Shown: one piece after another, positions 49,126-57,525 of the stretch
Numbering within the stretch: the stretch's first letter is position 1
Layout: each line of letters begins with the position of its first letter
DNA from: an uncultured Desulfobacteraceae bacterium
Lineage (GTDB): Bacteria; Desulfobacterota; Desulfobacteria; Desulfobacterales; UBA5852
Assembly: GCA_913060875.1 (NCBI GenBank)
Contig: CAJXSL010000016.1
Coordinates: forward strand, 1 to 64,000
DNA length: 64,000 nt
Direction of reading: 5' to 3'
Notes under the pieces: model-generated
What the model saw: only the letters and a program-made list of their open reading frames with translations
Databases searched by the model: none
What the model was told of the DNA's origin: nothing
Translations under genes and position numbers: made by a program

Positions 49126-50414
49126 AGAAAGAACGAAACGCGGACACCGTGGTCGTGGGCACCGGACCGGGCGGCGCCACCGTAGCCCGGGAACTGGCCC
49201 GGGCGGGAAAGGATGTGCTGCTTCTGGAGAAGGGCCGGCATCACCAATGGCCCGTGGGAACGCCCCTGGCCTACGCCACCATGTACGACATCCGGCGGTC
49301 CCGGGAAGGTGTTTTGGTGCGACGGGGGGTCACGGCGGGCGGGTCCACCATGCTCTATTCCGGCAACGCCTACGATCCGCCGGAATTCCTCAAGGAGGAA
49401 TACGGCCTGGACCTTTCCGAAGAAACCGCGGAGACCAGAGAAGAATTGAGTATCCGGCCCATCCCGGCCAGCTTTTCCAAAGATTACGTCGGCACCCGGC
49501 GACTGGTGGAAGCGGCCGGCGAACTGGGATATGCCATGACGCCCCAGGAGCGGTTCATCGATCCGGATCGGTGCGATCCGGGCTGCGACCGCTGCCTGTT
49601 CGGGTGCCGCCGGGGCGCCAAGTGGACGGCCCGCTCCTATGTGGAGGACGCGCAGGAAGCCGGGGCCGGAGTGCTGCTGCGATGCGACGTCCGGGAAGTG
49701 TTGCACGCCAAAGGCCAAATCCGGGGCGTCCGGGTGAAGACCCCGACGGGGGAGGAAACCATCGGTGCCCGGCGGGTGGTGCTGGCCGCAGGCGGGATGG
49801 GAACGCCCATGATCCTTCACCGGTCGGGCGTCCCCGGTGCGGGGACCCATTTTTTCACCGATCCCATGGCCGTGCTGCTGGGCGTCATGAAGGAAGGCAA
49901 GGGGACTTTCCACGAAATCACCTACACCTTCGCCAACGAGTCCCACCGGGGAGAATTCGTCTGGGGCAACACCGGGGCGGTGAACGCCCTTTTGGCCCAG
50001 ATCGCCGGCGGTTATCTGCCTGCGGCGATCCGGGGATTTGCCATGAACCGGCTGGCGGGAATGTTCGTCAAGCTGTGCGACGAACCCACGGGCCGATTGG
50101 ATCCGGACGGTTCCTTCCACAAAGCCTTGACCCCAAAGGACGGGCAGACCATGGACAAGGGGGTCGCCCTGGCTCGTTCGGTCATGATAAAGGCGGGAGT
50201 ACGGCCGGAAACCATCTCCGTGGCCCGGGGGATCGGCGGCCACCCGGGCGGCACCGCGGCCATCGGCCGGGTCGTGGGAACGGACCTCCAGACCGATGTG
50301 GCCGGGCTTTACGTGTGCGACAACAGCGTCATGCCCCGGTCGGGCGGCATCCCTCCGGTGCTTACCCTGATCGCGCTGGGAAAGAAGTTCGCCCGCGGTC
50401 TGCTGGACAACTGA
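49122..50414 (+). CDS. GMC-type FAD oxidoreductase 2
   Basis: This 430-residue paralogue of the preceding protein is about the same length, with VVVGTGPGGATVARELARAG, LLLEKGRHHQW and GSTMLYSGNAYDPP. Its Cys cluster is fuller, CDPGCDRCLFGCRRGAKW (C-X3-C-X2-C-X3-C), which could bind an iron-sulfur cluster. The C-terminal motif is GGHPGGTAAIGRVV and GLYVCDNSVMPRSGGIPPVL. Differences from protein 1 near the active site suggest a different substrate or a heteromer. Start codon overlaps the first gene's stop, so the two are coupled. Confidence 0.85.
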   Translation: MKKERNADTVVVGTGPGGATVARELARAGKDVLLLEKGRHHQWPVGTPLAYATMYDIRRSREGVLVRRGVTAGGSTMLYSGNAYDPPEFLKEEYGLDLSEETAETREELSIRPIPASFSKDYVGTRRLVEAAGELGYAMTPQERFIDPDRCDPGCDRCLFGCRRGAKWTARSYVEDAQEAGAGVLLRCDVREVLHAKGQIRGVRVKTPTGEETIGARRVVLAAGGMGTPMILHRSGVPGAGTHFFTDPMAVLLGVMKEGKGTFHEITYTFANESHRGEFVWGNTGAVNALLAQIAGGYLPAAIRGFAMNRLAGMFVKLCDEPTGRLDPDGSFHKALTPKDGQTMDKGVALARSVMIKAGVRPETISVARGIGGHPGGTAAIGRVVGTDLQTDVAGLYVCDNSVMPRSGGIPPVLTLIALGKKFARGLLDN

Positions 50415-50440
50415 AACCAACCACTGCACAAGGAGTCTTC

Positions 50441-51298
50441 ATGCGCGACAAGGTCATTATCACCGCGGCTCTCTCCGGAGCCGGCACTTTCAAAAACAAC
50501 AACCCCTCCGTGCCCTACACCCCGGCGGAGTTCGCCGAGGAGGCGGAAAAAGCCTACAAGGCCGGGGCCGCCATGGTGCACGTCCACGCCAAGAAAGACG
50601 ATGGCTGGGCCACCCATGAAGTGGACCGGATCCGCGCCACCCACGATGCCATCAAAGAGCGGGTGCCCGAGCTCATCGTCAACTTGAGTTCGGCCGTGGG
50701 GCTGGGGGCCACCCCGGAGCAGCGCATCGCCCAGATCGTGGCGGTGAAGCCGGAGATGGCCTCCCTGAACACCAATACGATGAACTTCAGCTTCATCGAC
50801 CGCAAGACCGGCCAGATCCTTTTGGACAACGTGTTCGAGAACACCTTCACCATGCTCCAGGACTTCGGCAAAGCCATGGAGGAAAACCAGGTGAAGCCCG
50901 AGGTGGAGATCTACGACATGGGCGGTCTGGACAACTTCCTGCTCATCGCCCGCCAGGAGATTTTCACCGCGCCTTTGAATTTCAATTTCGTGTGGGGCGT
51001 GGCCGGGGGCCAGGCCTTCCGGCCGGACGCCTTCTGTGCCTTGAAGCACGCCATCCCCCAGGGCGCGAACTTTACCACCTGCGGTGTCGGCACCGCGGAA
51101 TTCCCCGCCATCATGCTCTCCTGCATGATGGGCGGCCACATGCGCGTGGGCCTGGAGGACAACGTCCGCATGCCCGACGGCGAACTGGCCAAGGGCAACT
51201 ATGAACTGGTGGAGGAGGCGGTGAAGATCGCCGGAATCCTGGGCCGGGAACCCGCGACCCCGGACGAGGCCCGAGGCATCATGGGGCTCAGAGGTTAG
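50441..51298 (+). CDS. Beta-keto acid cleavage enzyme (BKACE, DUF849 family)
   Basis: The 285-residue zinc enzyme condenses a beta-keto acid with acetyl-CoA and splits it to acetoacetate and a new acyl-CoA. 3-Keto-5-aminohexanoate cleavage enzyme (Kce) is the best-known member. The N-terminal IITAALSGAGTFKNNNPSVP and the zinc site MVHVHAKKDDGWATHEV are clear, as are NLSSAVGLGATPEQR, SLNTNTMNF and VEIYDMGGLDN. The exact substrate varies among members. Here it follows two GMC oxidoreductases that could make its beta-keto substrate from a hydroxy acid. AAGGAGTCTTC precedes the ATG. The stop codon TAG lies at the edge of palindromic repeat copy G. Confidence 0.9.
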   Translation: MRDKVIITAALSGAGTFKNNNPSVPYTPAEFAEEAEKAYKAGAAMVHVHAKKDDGWATHEVDRIRATHDAIKERVPELIVNLSSAVGLGATPEQRIAQIVAVKPEMASLNTNTMNFSFIDRKTGQILLDNVFENTFTMLQDFGKAMEENQVKPEVEIYDMGGLDNFLLIARQEIFTAPLNFNFVWGVAGGQAFRPDAFCALKHAIPQGANFTTCGVGTAEFPAIMLSCMMGGHMRVGLEDNVRMPDGELAKGNYELVEEAVKIAGILGREPATPDEARGIMGLRG

Positions 51299-51468
51299 AA
51301 GCGATCTCAAAAAAGTCTTTTCGCCCGATATCAGCGTTGTGTCCTCGTCTCAAGTCCTCGACATACTTCAGTATGTACCCCAAGGGCACTTCCTTCGGGG
51401 CGCCTATGCGGGTTGAGGCTCATCCACGCCTTGATCTCGAACGAAAATCCTAATTTTGAGATGACTTC
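51297..51468. repeat. LPR copy G, reverse orientation
   Basis: The arm AGAAGCGATCTCAAAA at the left pairs with TTTTGAGATGACTTCT at the right (51454-51468), with gaps. The core appears in reverse as CCCGATATCAGCGTTGTGTC and CCACGCCTTGATCTCG. It starts at the BKACE stop codon. Most of 51299-51626 is this repeat; the remainder shows no gene. Confidence 0.65.
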
Positions 51469-51626
51469 TCAAACGCATATGGTGCGCATCCCCATCCCCG
51501 GTATAAGAGGACGGGGATGCGCGAAAGTCTTCCGTGCGGACGGCTCCATCCGTTATAAATGCATGAAATGTCGGTGGTGCAAAGGGCAAAACATCTTAAC
51601 GACACTAAAGATGGGGTGTATTTGTT

Positions 51627-52448
51627 GTGAAAATATTAATGCCGGTTTTTTCAGCCACGGGAAACACGGCTACAATCGCCAAGGCAATTGAAAAAGCATT
51701 CACAGAGATGGGCGCTGAGGTCACCATGTCCGACATCACCCCCTACGCGGCCAGAAAAGAGAGAATCGATTTCGGGCCTTATCAGGCGGTTGTGTTTGGC
51801 GCACCCATTCATTCCTGGCGGGCCCCCAGGGCCGTGCGCGAATGGATGCGAACGCTGGATGGCCAGGGGAAAAAATGTGCCATGTTCTTCACCTTTGGTG
51901 GATTCCAGGTCCATCCCACGCATTATTCCACAAGGCAGATCCTGGAAGAACAAAATTTCAGCGTCGTGTCATCGGCCGAGTTCTTGGGTGTCCATACCTT
52001 CAACCTCGGGGGCTGGAAGGCCATGAAAGGCCGACCGGATGCATTGGATCTGGAAGTGGCAGAGGAATTTGCCCGGGCAACCTACAAACGATTTACGGGC
52101 GAGGATGACGCGGTATTGGGTGAACTGGAAAAGACCGACCATACCGAGGAAGCTCTTGATGCCATAGAAACTTTCCGGTTCAATGTGCTGACACAGCTCC
52201 CGACCCGGCAGGGCGAAGCGTGCAGCCTGTGCATGGCCTGCGAAGAAATTTGTCCTACGGGTGCCATGCAGGCTGAAATCGGCGAGGCCGACAAGGGAAA
52301 ATGTATCGGCTGTTTGGCCTGTGTCGCCAACTGCCCTGAAAATGCGTTAAAAATAAACGACATGTCGGATAGCTGGGCGTTCAAGCTGGAGCTGGAAAAC
52401 ACCACCGAGAAAGGTCTAAAAGAAAAAAGGAGTAAGATATACTTGTAA
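51627..52448 (+). CDS. EFR1-type flavodoxin-ferredoxin fusion
   Basis: This 273-residue protein has an N-terminal flavodoxin-like domain (KILMPVFSATGNTATIAKAI; the FMN phosphate loop is SATGNT) and a C-terminal two-cluster ferredoxin (CSLCMACEEICPTG and CIGCLACVANCPEN). Fusions of this type (EFRO/EFR1) serve as electron carriers or reductases in anaerobes. A GTG start at 51627 is used because the family begins MKIL and no ATG fits; the ribosome-binding site is weak. It stands alone and could link to the GMC/BKACE or acyl-CoA synthetase genes on either side. Confidence 0.88.
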   Translation: MKILMPVFSATGNTATIAKAIEKAFTEMGAEVTMSDITPYAARKERIDFGPYQAVVFGAPIHSWRAPRAVREWMRTLDGQGKKCAMFFTFGGFQVHPTHYSTRQILEEQNFSVVSSAEFLGVHTFNLGGWKAMKGRPDALDLEVAEEFARATYKRFTGEDDAVLGELEKTDHTEEALDAIETFRFNVLTQLPTRQGEACSLCMACEEICPTGAMQAEIGEADKGKCIGCLACVANCPENALKINDMSDSWAFKLELENTTEKGLKEKRSKIYL

Positions 52449-52464
52449 AATCATAGAATTAAAC

Positions 52465-52575
52465 GGTTCCCAGCAAAGTCCCAGTCAACAAGAATTTACC
52501 ACGAAGAGCACGAAGAAAAACTGGCCAGAGCAGTTGAACCCCTTCGTGCCCTTCGGATCCTCGTGGTTCAAGCTG
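52465..52575. repeat. Intact ACCACGAAGAGC hairpin repeat (empty-site relative of the IS target)
   Basis: ACCACGAAGAGCACGAAG at the left and CTTCGTGCCCTTCGG plus CCTCGTGGT at the right form an imperfect hairpin. The sequence from CAGCAAAG through GCCAGAG matches the two flanks of the IS-like element at 1372-1404 and 3096-3125 when those are joined without the element. Confidence 0.7.
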
Positions 52576-52740
52576 TTGTATTTAACTAAACTTGGTCTTT
52601 CCGGATAACCGCATAAAATATTGGATCCGCACCCGCCACCTCAGTCAAGGACCCGGAGAGGTTTTACCGATCCAGGGTGATTCAACCCCTTAATCTTTTC
52701 TTCTCAGGAAAAGAAAAGATAATCCCGAAAAAAGAATTTG

Positions 52741-52815
52741 TCTGTCATTCCGGACTTGATCCGGAATCTCTAACCCTTTGACCGCAATTGATTCCGGCTT
52801 TTGCCGCAATGGCAT
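52741..52815. repeat. GTCATTCCGG-type repeat
   Basis: GTCATTCCGGACTTGATCCG followed by GAATC, then a second GATTCCGGCTTTTGCCGCAA unit, resembles 13001-13078 and 33195-33280. With the preceding hairpin repeat it fills the space 52449-52847. Confidence 0.5.
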
Positions 52816-52847
52816 CAGAACGGGAAACTATCCTTTTTACGGTTCCA

Positions 52848-54347
52848 TCAAGTTTCAGCTTGAGGCTTTGAGCCTGGCGCTTTTTCGAAAGAGCGGGCAA
52901 GCTTTTCTCTAAGCCGTTTGTATTCCACTATGGCCCCCAGCGCTTTGGCGGCCCGCTCCGGACTGGGCAGCACCGGCACTCCCTTGTCCTGAAGCCCCGC
53001 TATAAAAGGATTCTCCCGGGTCAGGAAAGAAAAGCCCAGCAGCGGTTTGTTGTGGGCCGTCATCAGGGCGGCCACGGAGGCGCACTGCTCTTCAACGATC
53101 TTTTCCACCTGGGCGTCAATCTCCGCCTTCGTCAACCCCATGCCGGCCAGGGCCCGGTGGATCATGGCCGCCGAGGCCAGGAAATAGACCAGCATGCTGT
53201 CCGCCCCCTCCTCTTCCAGCAGGATCTTGGGGATGGCATGGAAGAAATCGAGGGGATTCTTGGTATAGGTCAGGTCCACGGGGTTGCTTACACTGCCGGT
53301 GTGGGGAACATAGGCCCCCAGTTTTTCCAGGGTTGCCGGCGACAGGGTCGGCAAATCGATGCCCGCCCGTCCGCACGCATCGGCCGCCGCCGCGCCGGGT
53401 CCGCCGGAATGGGTCTGGATAACGGCGCGGTTGCCTCCCGGCAGGGGGCAGGAACCCAGCGCATAGCAGAAATCGAACAATTCTTCCACGGACTGGGCCC
53501 GGATGATGCCGCATTGTTTAAACACGCCGTCATAGAGCCGGTCCGGTCCGGCAAGAGACCCGGTGTGGGAAAGACAGGCCTTTTTGCCGGTTTCCGATCC
53601 CCCCACGTAAAAGGCCACGATGGGTTTGGTTAAAGATACTTCCCGGGCCGCTTCGATGAATTCCCGGCCCCGGCGGATGGACTCGATATATAGCGCAATG
53701 GCACGGGTGTCCGGACAAGCGCCCAGGTAACGGATGCAGTCCGCCATATCGATGTCGGCCTCGTTGCCCAGGCTGAAGCCGGTGCTGAAGCCCTGCCCGA
53801 ACCGGGGTCCCAGGTAGTCGAACATCTGGGTGATAAAGCTGCCGCTCTGGGAGGCCATGCCGATGAAGCCGGTCCGTTTTTGGGAGGGCAGGAAGGTGGC
53901 GTTGAGCTTTATGTGGGAATTAACCACCCCGATGCAGTTGGGGCCGGTGAAGCGTATTCCGTATTCCCGGGCAATGGCCTTGATTTCCTCCTGCCGGGCC
54001 GTGCCTTCGCCCCTGACTTCGTTGAATCCGGCGGTCACGATGACGGCCCTGCGGATGCCCTTTTCCCCGCAGGCCCTCAGGGTTTCGGCCACGATTTTGG
54101 TGGGCAGGACAATATAAGCCAGGTCCGGCACCGCGGGCAGGTCCTGAACCCGGGCATAGGCTTCAAGGTTGAACACCTTTTTTTCCCTGGGATGGACCGG
54201 GAAGATCCGGCCTTCATATCCGTCGGTGAGGATGGCGTTGAGAATGCTGGACCCCATGGCCGAAAAATTATTGGAAGCCCCGAAAAAGGCGATGCTCTCA
54301 GGGCGGGCAATCTTATACAGCGGGCTTTCTGAAATTTTAGACAGCAT
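52848..54347 (-). CDS. ADP-forming acyl-CoA (acetyl-CoA) synthetase, alpha subunit
   Basis: This 499-residue subunit has an N-terminal CoA-binding domain (SIAFFGASNNFSAMGSSILN) and two ligase-CoA domains. VTAGFNEV, GPNCIGVVNSHIKLNA and SQSGSFITQMFDYL are typical. The phospho-His is probably in LSHTGSLAG. The enzyme converts acyl-CoA, ADP and phosphate to the acid, ATP and CoA, gaining ATP, or runs in reverse. The ATG overlaps the beta-subunit stop (TGATG). The last ten residues (GSKPQAET) are encoded by an AGCTTG-type dispersed repeat (52853-52886), so the C-terminus has been rewritten by that repeat. Confidence 0.88.
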   Translation of the reverse strand: MLSKISESPLYKIARPESIAFFGASNNFSAMGSSILNAILTDGYEGRIFPVHPREKKVFNLEAYARVQDLPAVPDLAYIVLPTKIVAETLRACGEKGIRRAVIVTAGFNEVRGEGTARQEEIKAIAREYGIRFTGPNCIGVVNSHIKLNATFLPSQKRTGFIGMASQSGSFITQMFDYLGPRFGQGFSTGFSLGNEADIDMADCIRYLGACPDTRAIALYIESIRRGREFIEAAREVSLTKPIVAFYVGGSETGKKACLSHTGSLAGPDRLYDGVFKQCGIIRAQSVEELFDFCYALGSCPLPGGNRAVIQTHSGGPGAAAADACGRAGIDLPTLSPATLEKLGAYVPHTGSVSNPVDLTYTKNPLDFFHAIPKILLEEEGADSMLVYFLASAAMIHRALAGMGLTKAEIDAQVEKIVEEQCASVAALMTAHNKPLLGFSFLTRENPFIAGLQDKGVPVLPSPERAAKALGAIVEYKRLREKLARSFEKAPGSKPQAET

Positions 54348-55030
54348 CACCGTGGCCCTCCTTCCAGGATCATCAGGGCATCCACGGCCGTGACGGCACC
54401 GTCCGGGGCAATGATCAGGGGATTGATATCGATTTCACTTATGTCAGGCCGTTCCAGGCCGAGGCGCCCCAGGGACGTGAGGATTCGGCCGAGGGTCTCC
54501 AGGTCGGCCGGGGCCTGCCCGCGGAAGGCATCCAGCATGGCCCGGTATTTTAAATCCCGGATCATGTCCAGGGCTTCGATCGCGTCGAAGGGGGCGGCCC
54601 GGAACACCGTGTCGGCAATCACTTCGGTCATGACCCCGCCGAACCCCAGCATGACGCAGGCGCCGAACTGGGGATCCCGGCTCAATCCGGCCACGAGCTC
54701 CCGGTTGCCGGCGATCATTTCCTGAACCAGGACGCCCTCTATAGGGGATTTAATTTTTGCACGAATTCGGTCATAGGCCTGATTCACCGCCTCCGGTCCG
54801 GATAACCCCAGTTCGATGCAGCCCAGTTCGCTTTTGTGCATCAGGTCGTGGGCACAGGGTTTGAGGGCCACCGGGTATCCGATATCCTCGGCAACCGCAG
54901 CGGCTTCATCGGCCGTCTGTACCAGGACTTCCCGGGTAACGGGGATGTCCCACGCTTTCAGCACCTGTTTGGATGCATATTCGGACAATGAGGTCCGGCC
55001 CTTGTCAACCGCCGTTTTAATGGGATCCAT
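54347..55030 (-). CDS. ADP-forming acyl-CoA (acetyl-CoA) synthetase, beta subunit (ATP-grasp)
   Basis: This 227-residue ATP-grasp subunit shows LSEYASKQVLKAWDIPVTRE, LKPCAHDLMHKSELGCIELG (phosphate-transfer region), GVLVQEMIAG, and the metal-binding end DISEIDINPLIIAPDGAVTAVDA in outline. It pairs with the downstream alpha subunit. The start MDPIKTAVDKG is chosen because the family begins near there. The exact acyl group is unknown; acetyl, propionyl, aryl-acetyl and branched acyl are all known in relatives, and aryl-acetyl would connect with iorAB. Confidence 0.88.
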   Translation of the reverse strand: MDPIKTAVDKGRTSLSEYASKQVLKAWDIPVTREVLVQTADEAAAVAEDIGYPVALKPCAHDLMHKSELGCIELGLSGPEAVNQAYDRIRAKIKSPIEGVLVQEMIAGNRELVAGLSRDPQFGACVMLGFGGVMTEVIADTVFRAAPFDAIEALDMIRDLKYRAMLDAFRGQAPADLETLGRILTSLGRLGLERPDISEIDINPLIIAPDGAVTAVDALMILEGGPR

Positions 55031-55568
55031 ACGATTGTCCACCCAGCAGTCTGAGTTATAGGTTCTTCTCCCAATTAGTTGGGAGAAAGGGTCCAAGGGG
55101 TCTAGGATTCAAGTGGCCAAGGGTTTGTTCTCTGGAGATTTAATCAGAGCTTTCAGCATTCGCTCGATTGGCCCAATTTTCACTGCTAATTTTGGAAAAC
55201 GTTTCGATACATTATATGGATGCAAACAAAGCGCATATGTTTTTTGCCATACTTGCAATTCTCTGTAATTTTTTAGTATTTCACTTGGATCCTTGATCCC
55301 TTGACTCCTGGAACCCTTATGATCCCGAGATGCCCAAGCGGTAATACCCTGTGACCCAATTGCTCATTTGCACCAACTATTCGGGAGAAGACCCTCATTT
55401 ATTAAAATAGCGTCTGCTGCACTGGCCCATATGGAATTTCGTTGTCGACGCGAAGCGTCGCCCTTTCAGCTTGACGCTTTTTTCTTATAGCTTGGCGCTA
55501 CAGCCGGCTATCCGTTTCGCCTCCCACTCGGCCCCCTGAATCCTCGAATCCCTGACCCCTATCCCAGG
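55031..55568. other. Gene-poor repeat region around a dead S23-type gene
   Basis: This holds GGGTCCAAGGGGTCTAGGAT-style repeats at 55090-55115 (again at 59620-59650), a degenerate four-helix-bundle gene (separate entry), an AGCTTG-type repeat at 55463-55500 and TCCTCGAATCCCTGACCCCT at the right end. No intact gene is seen. Confidence 0.5.
55109..55300 (-). pseudogene. Four-helix-bundle (23S rRNA intervening-sequence type) protein, internally deleted
   Basis: One minus-strand frame reads ILKNYRELQVWQKTYALCLH, then PYNVSKRFPK, the N-terminal signature of S23/four-helix-bundle proteins. It goes straight on to LAVKIGPIERMLKALIKSPE and NKPLAT, which is the family's C-terminal end. The middle helices (about 60 residues, including the usual SIPSNIAEG region) are missing and no ATG start is visible. 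It is therefore a remnant. Confidence 0.6.
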
Positions 55569-56003
55569 TTAAAGCTCCAGTTCCCGGATGGCCTCCAGCC
55601 CCCGGATCATGGCATCCAAGTCTTCCTTCCCCACCGCCTGTTCAATGCTTTTTTCCAGCGCGGCCCCCATGGACAGTATCCCAGGGGCAACCCCCTGGGC
55701 TTTTGGGGTCAAATTCAATACATTGAGACGGCCATCCCTCGAATCCGGGGTCTTGCTGACCAGATCCATGCGCTCCAGCCGTCGGATCATGGCTACGGCC
55801 GAGGCTTTGCCCATGCCCGCGCGCCGTGCGAATTCCCCCAGACTGATGCCGTCCGCCTGCCAGAGCACCCCCAGGGCCATCACCTGCTGGGCCGTCAATC
55901 CCAAGGGTTCGAGGGTCCGGTTGTAGTAGGCGACCATGCGACGGACCGCCCGGGTGGCAAGAGAGCAGATGAAATAGCGGGGGTGGGAAGTATTGGTTTG
56001 CAT
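55569..56003 (-). CDS. MarR family transcriptional regulator 1
   Basis: This 144-residue winged helix-turn-helix protein shows LTAQQVMALGVLWQADGISLGEFARRAGMGKASAVAMIRRLERMDLVSKTPDSRDGRLNVLNLT in outline, the MarR DNA-binding core with wing DSRDGR. The start MQTNTSHPRY (56003) is favoured over an upstream in-frame ATG because a TTGACA-17-TAACGA promoter and a palindromic operator would otherwise lie inside the gene. The transcript would be leaderless. Its neighbour on one side is the acyl-CoA synthetase pair, which it may control, besides itself. Confidence 0.88.
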   Translation of the reverse strand: MQTNTSHPRYFICSLATRAVRRMVAYYNRTLEPLGLTAQQVMALGVLWQADGISLGEFARRAGMGKASAVAMIRRLERMDLVSKTPDSRDGRLNVLNLTPKAQGVAPGILSMGAALEKSIEQAVGKEDLDAMIRGLEAIRELEL

Positions 56004-56004
56004 A

Positions 56005-56040
56005 CTAACATTCGTTAGCAAACGATATCTTTGATGTCAA
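56005..56040 (-). promoter_or_regulatory. Leaderless promoter and operator of MarR regulator 1
   Basis: On the minus strand TTGACA (56040-56035), 17 bp, and TAACGA (56017-56012) preceded by TGC make an extended -10 promoter. The dyad CTAAC-N4-GTTAG (56005-56018) overlaps the -10 element. The ATG follows eight bases after the -10. Autorepression by the MarR protein is expected. Confidence 0.6.
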
Positions 56041-56247
56041 GATGGTTGGGCGGTGTTGGATCCAAGGCTTTTTTTTGGTGCTGACCTCGCCAATCACGAG
56101 TGTCTTTCCGGCAGATTAGGTGGCCACGCAAAAGGTCATTTCGCCTCTCGGGCTTTTAGCCTCAATGAGTGGATTTTTTGATCCTCATGCTAATGGTATG
56201 GAAAGCACTTTGCTGGATAGCTGACATCAATGAAGGAGGGTGGGCCA

Positions 56248-57330
56248 ATGACAGATCCTAAACGCGGACAGGTAGCCATTCTTTACCCGGGCGACCGGGA
56301 GGCCCGGCAAAATGCCACACTGGACAACAACCGGCTGGCCCCCATTTTTCACGCCCTGGCCGACCGGGGCATTCATGCCCAGCCGGCTGTTTACCACGAT
56401 GATTTCCGCGAGGAGGTTCGTCGGCAGCTGCTGTCGGTCGATATCGTCCTGGTCTGGATGAATCCCATCCAGGACGGGCGCGATCGTACGGTTCTGGATG
56501 ATCTGCTGCGCGAAGTGGCCGACGCGGGTGTGTACGTCAGCACTCATCCCGACGTGATCCTGAAAATGGGCACCAAAGAGGTGGTTTACCGGACGCGTGA
56601 AATGGGGTGGGGCAGTGATACCCATCTGTACCGGGACCTGGCCCAGATGTGCATGGAACTGCCGGCAAGGCTGGCTTCGGGAAAGGCACGGGTTCTTAAA
56701 CAATACCGGGGCAACGGGGGCCTGGGCGTTTGGAAAGTCAGCCTGGCGGCAGCGACGGCGGCACCGCAGCCCGACACCATGGTCCGGGTGCGGCATGCCA
56801 GGAAGGGGAGTGTCGAAGAGGAAATGCCGTTGGATTCGTTTTTTTCCATTTGCGAGCCTTATTTCGCAGGATCCGGCCGGATGATCGACCAGGCCTACCA
56901 GGAGCGGTTGCCGGAAGGTATGGTGCGCTGCTACCTGGTGCACGACAAAATCGTCGGTTTCGGCCACCAGGCCGTCAACGCGCTCTTTCCGGCGCCCGCT
57001 GGGGCTGCGCCCGATGAGGCGCCCCAGCCCGGTCCGCGCCTCTACCATCCGCCGACCCTGCCGGATTTTCAGCGCCTGAAAGAGAAGGTGGAAAAGGAGT
57101 GGGTGCCGGCCATGCAGGAACGCTTGGACATTAATACCGCGCGTCTGCCGGTTCTCTGGGACTGTGATTTCCTGCTCGGTCCCCCGACAGCTTCGGGTGA
57201 CGACACCTATGTGCTCTGCGAAATCAATGTCAGCAGCGTGGCGCCTTTTCCCGATTCGGCGCCGCCCTATATTGCCGAAGCCGTCCTTGGTCGGCTGAAA
57301 ACGACCAGGGCCGGCGATGTGGGCGGCTGA
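56248..57330 (+). CDS. Cj0069 family protein (ATP-grasp-like, function unknown)
   Basis: This 360-residue cytoplasmic protein has GQVAILYPGDREARQNATLD near the start, then VLVWMNPIQDGRDR, VYVSTHPDVILKMGTKEVVYRT, RVLKQYRGNGGLGVWKV and, late, YVLCEINVSSVAPFPDSAPPYIAEAV in outline. This order is that of the Cj0069 group as I know it. The KMGTKEV, LKQYRGNGGLGV and EINVSS segments resemble the ATP-grasp lysine, glycine loop and metal-binding Glu/Asn. The substrate is unknown. The start at 56248 is set by AAGGAGGGTGGG; an ATG six codons upstream lacks a ribosome-binding site. Confidence 0.82.
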   Translation: MTDPKRGQVAILYPGDREARQNATLDNNRLAPIFHALADRGIHAQPAVYHDDFREEVRRQLLSVDIVLVWMNPIQDGRDRTVLDDLLREVADAGVYVSTHPDVILKMGTKEVVYRTREMGWGSDTHLYRDLAQMCMELPARLASGKARVLKQYRGNGGLGVWKVSLAAATAAPQPDTMVRVRHARKGSVEEEMPLDSFFSICEPYFAGSGRMIDQAYQERLPEGMVRCYLVHDKIVGFGHQAVNALFPAPAGAAPDEAPQPGPRLYHPPTLPDFQRLKEKVEKEWVPAMQERLDINTARLPVLWDCDFLLGPPTASGDDTYVLCEINVSSVAPFPDSAPPYIAEAVLGRLKTTRAGDVGG

Positions 57331-57525
57331 CAGAAAATCGCCCTGCAAGGCCTTATTCCGAACGCATCGACAAACGCATCTTGATCGTACTCTGGAAATT
57401 CATGGGAATGGGTTTGGGGTGGTCGTGCCGCCTCAGATGGGGTATAAAAACCAGCGCTACCAGTCGGCATTGCTGTTTTGGACGCTTTTGGGCGAAATGG
57501 CTCATTCATAGCGGGATAACCTTAT

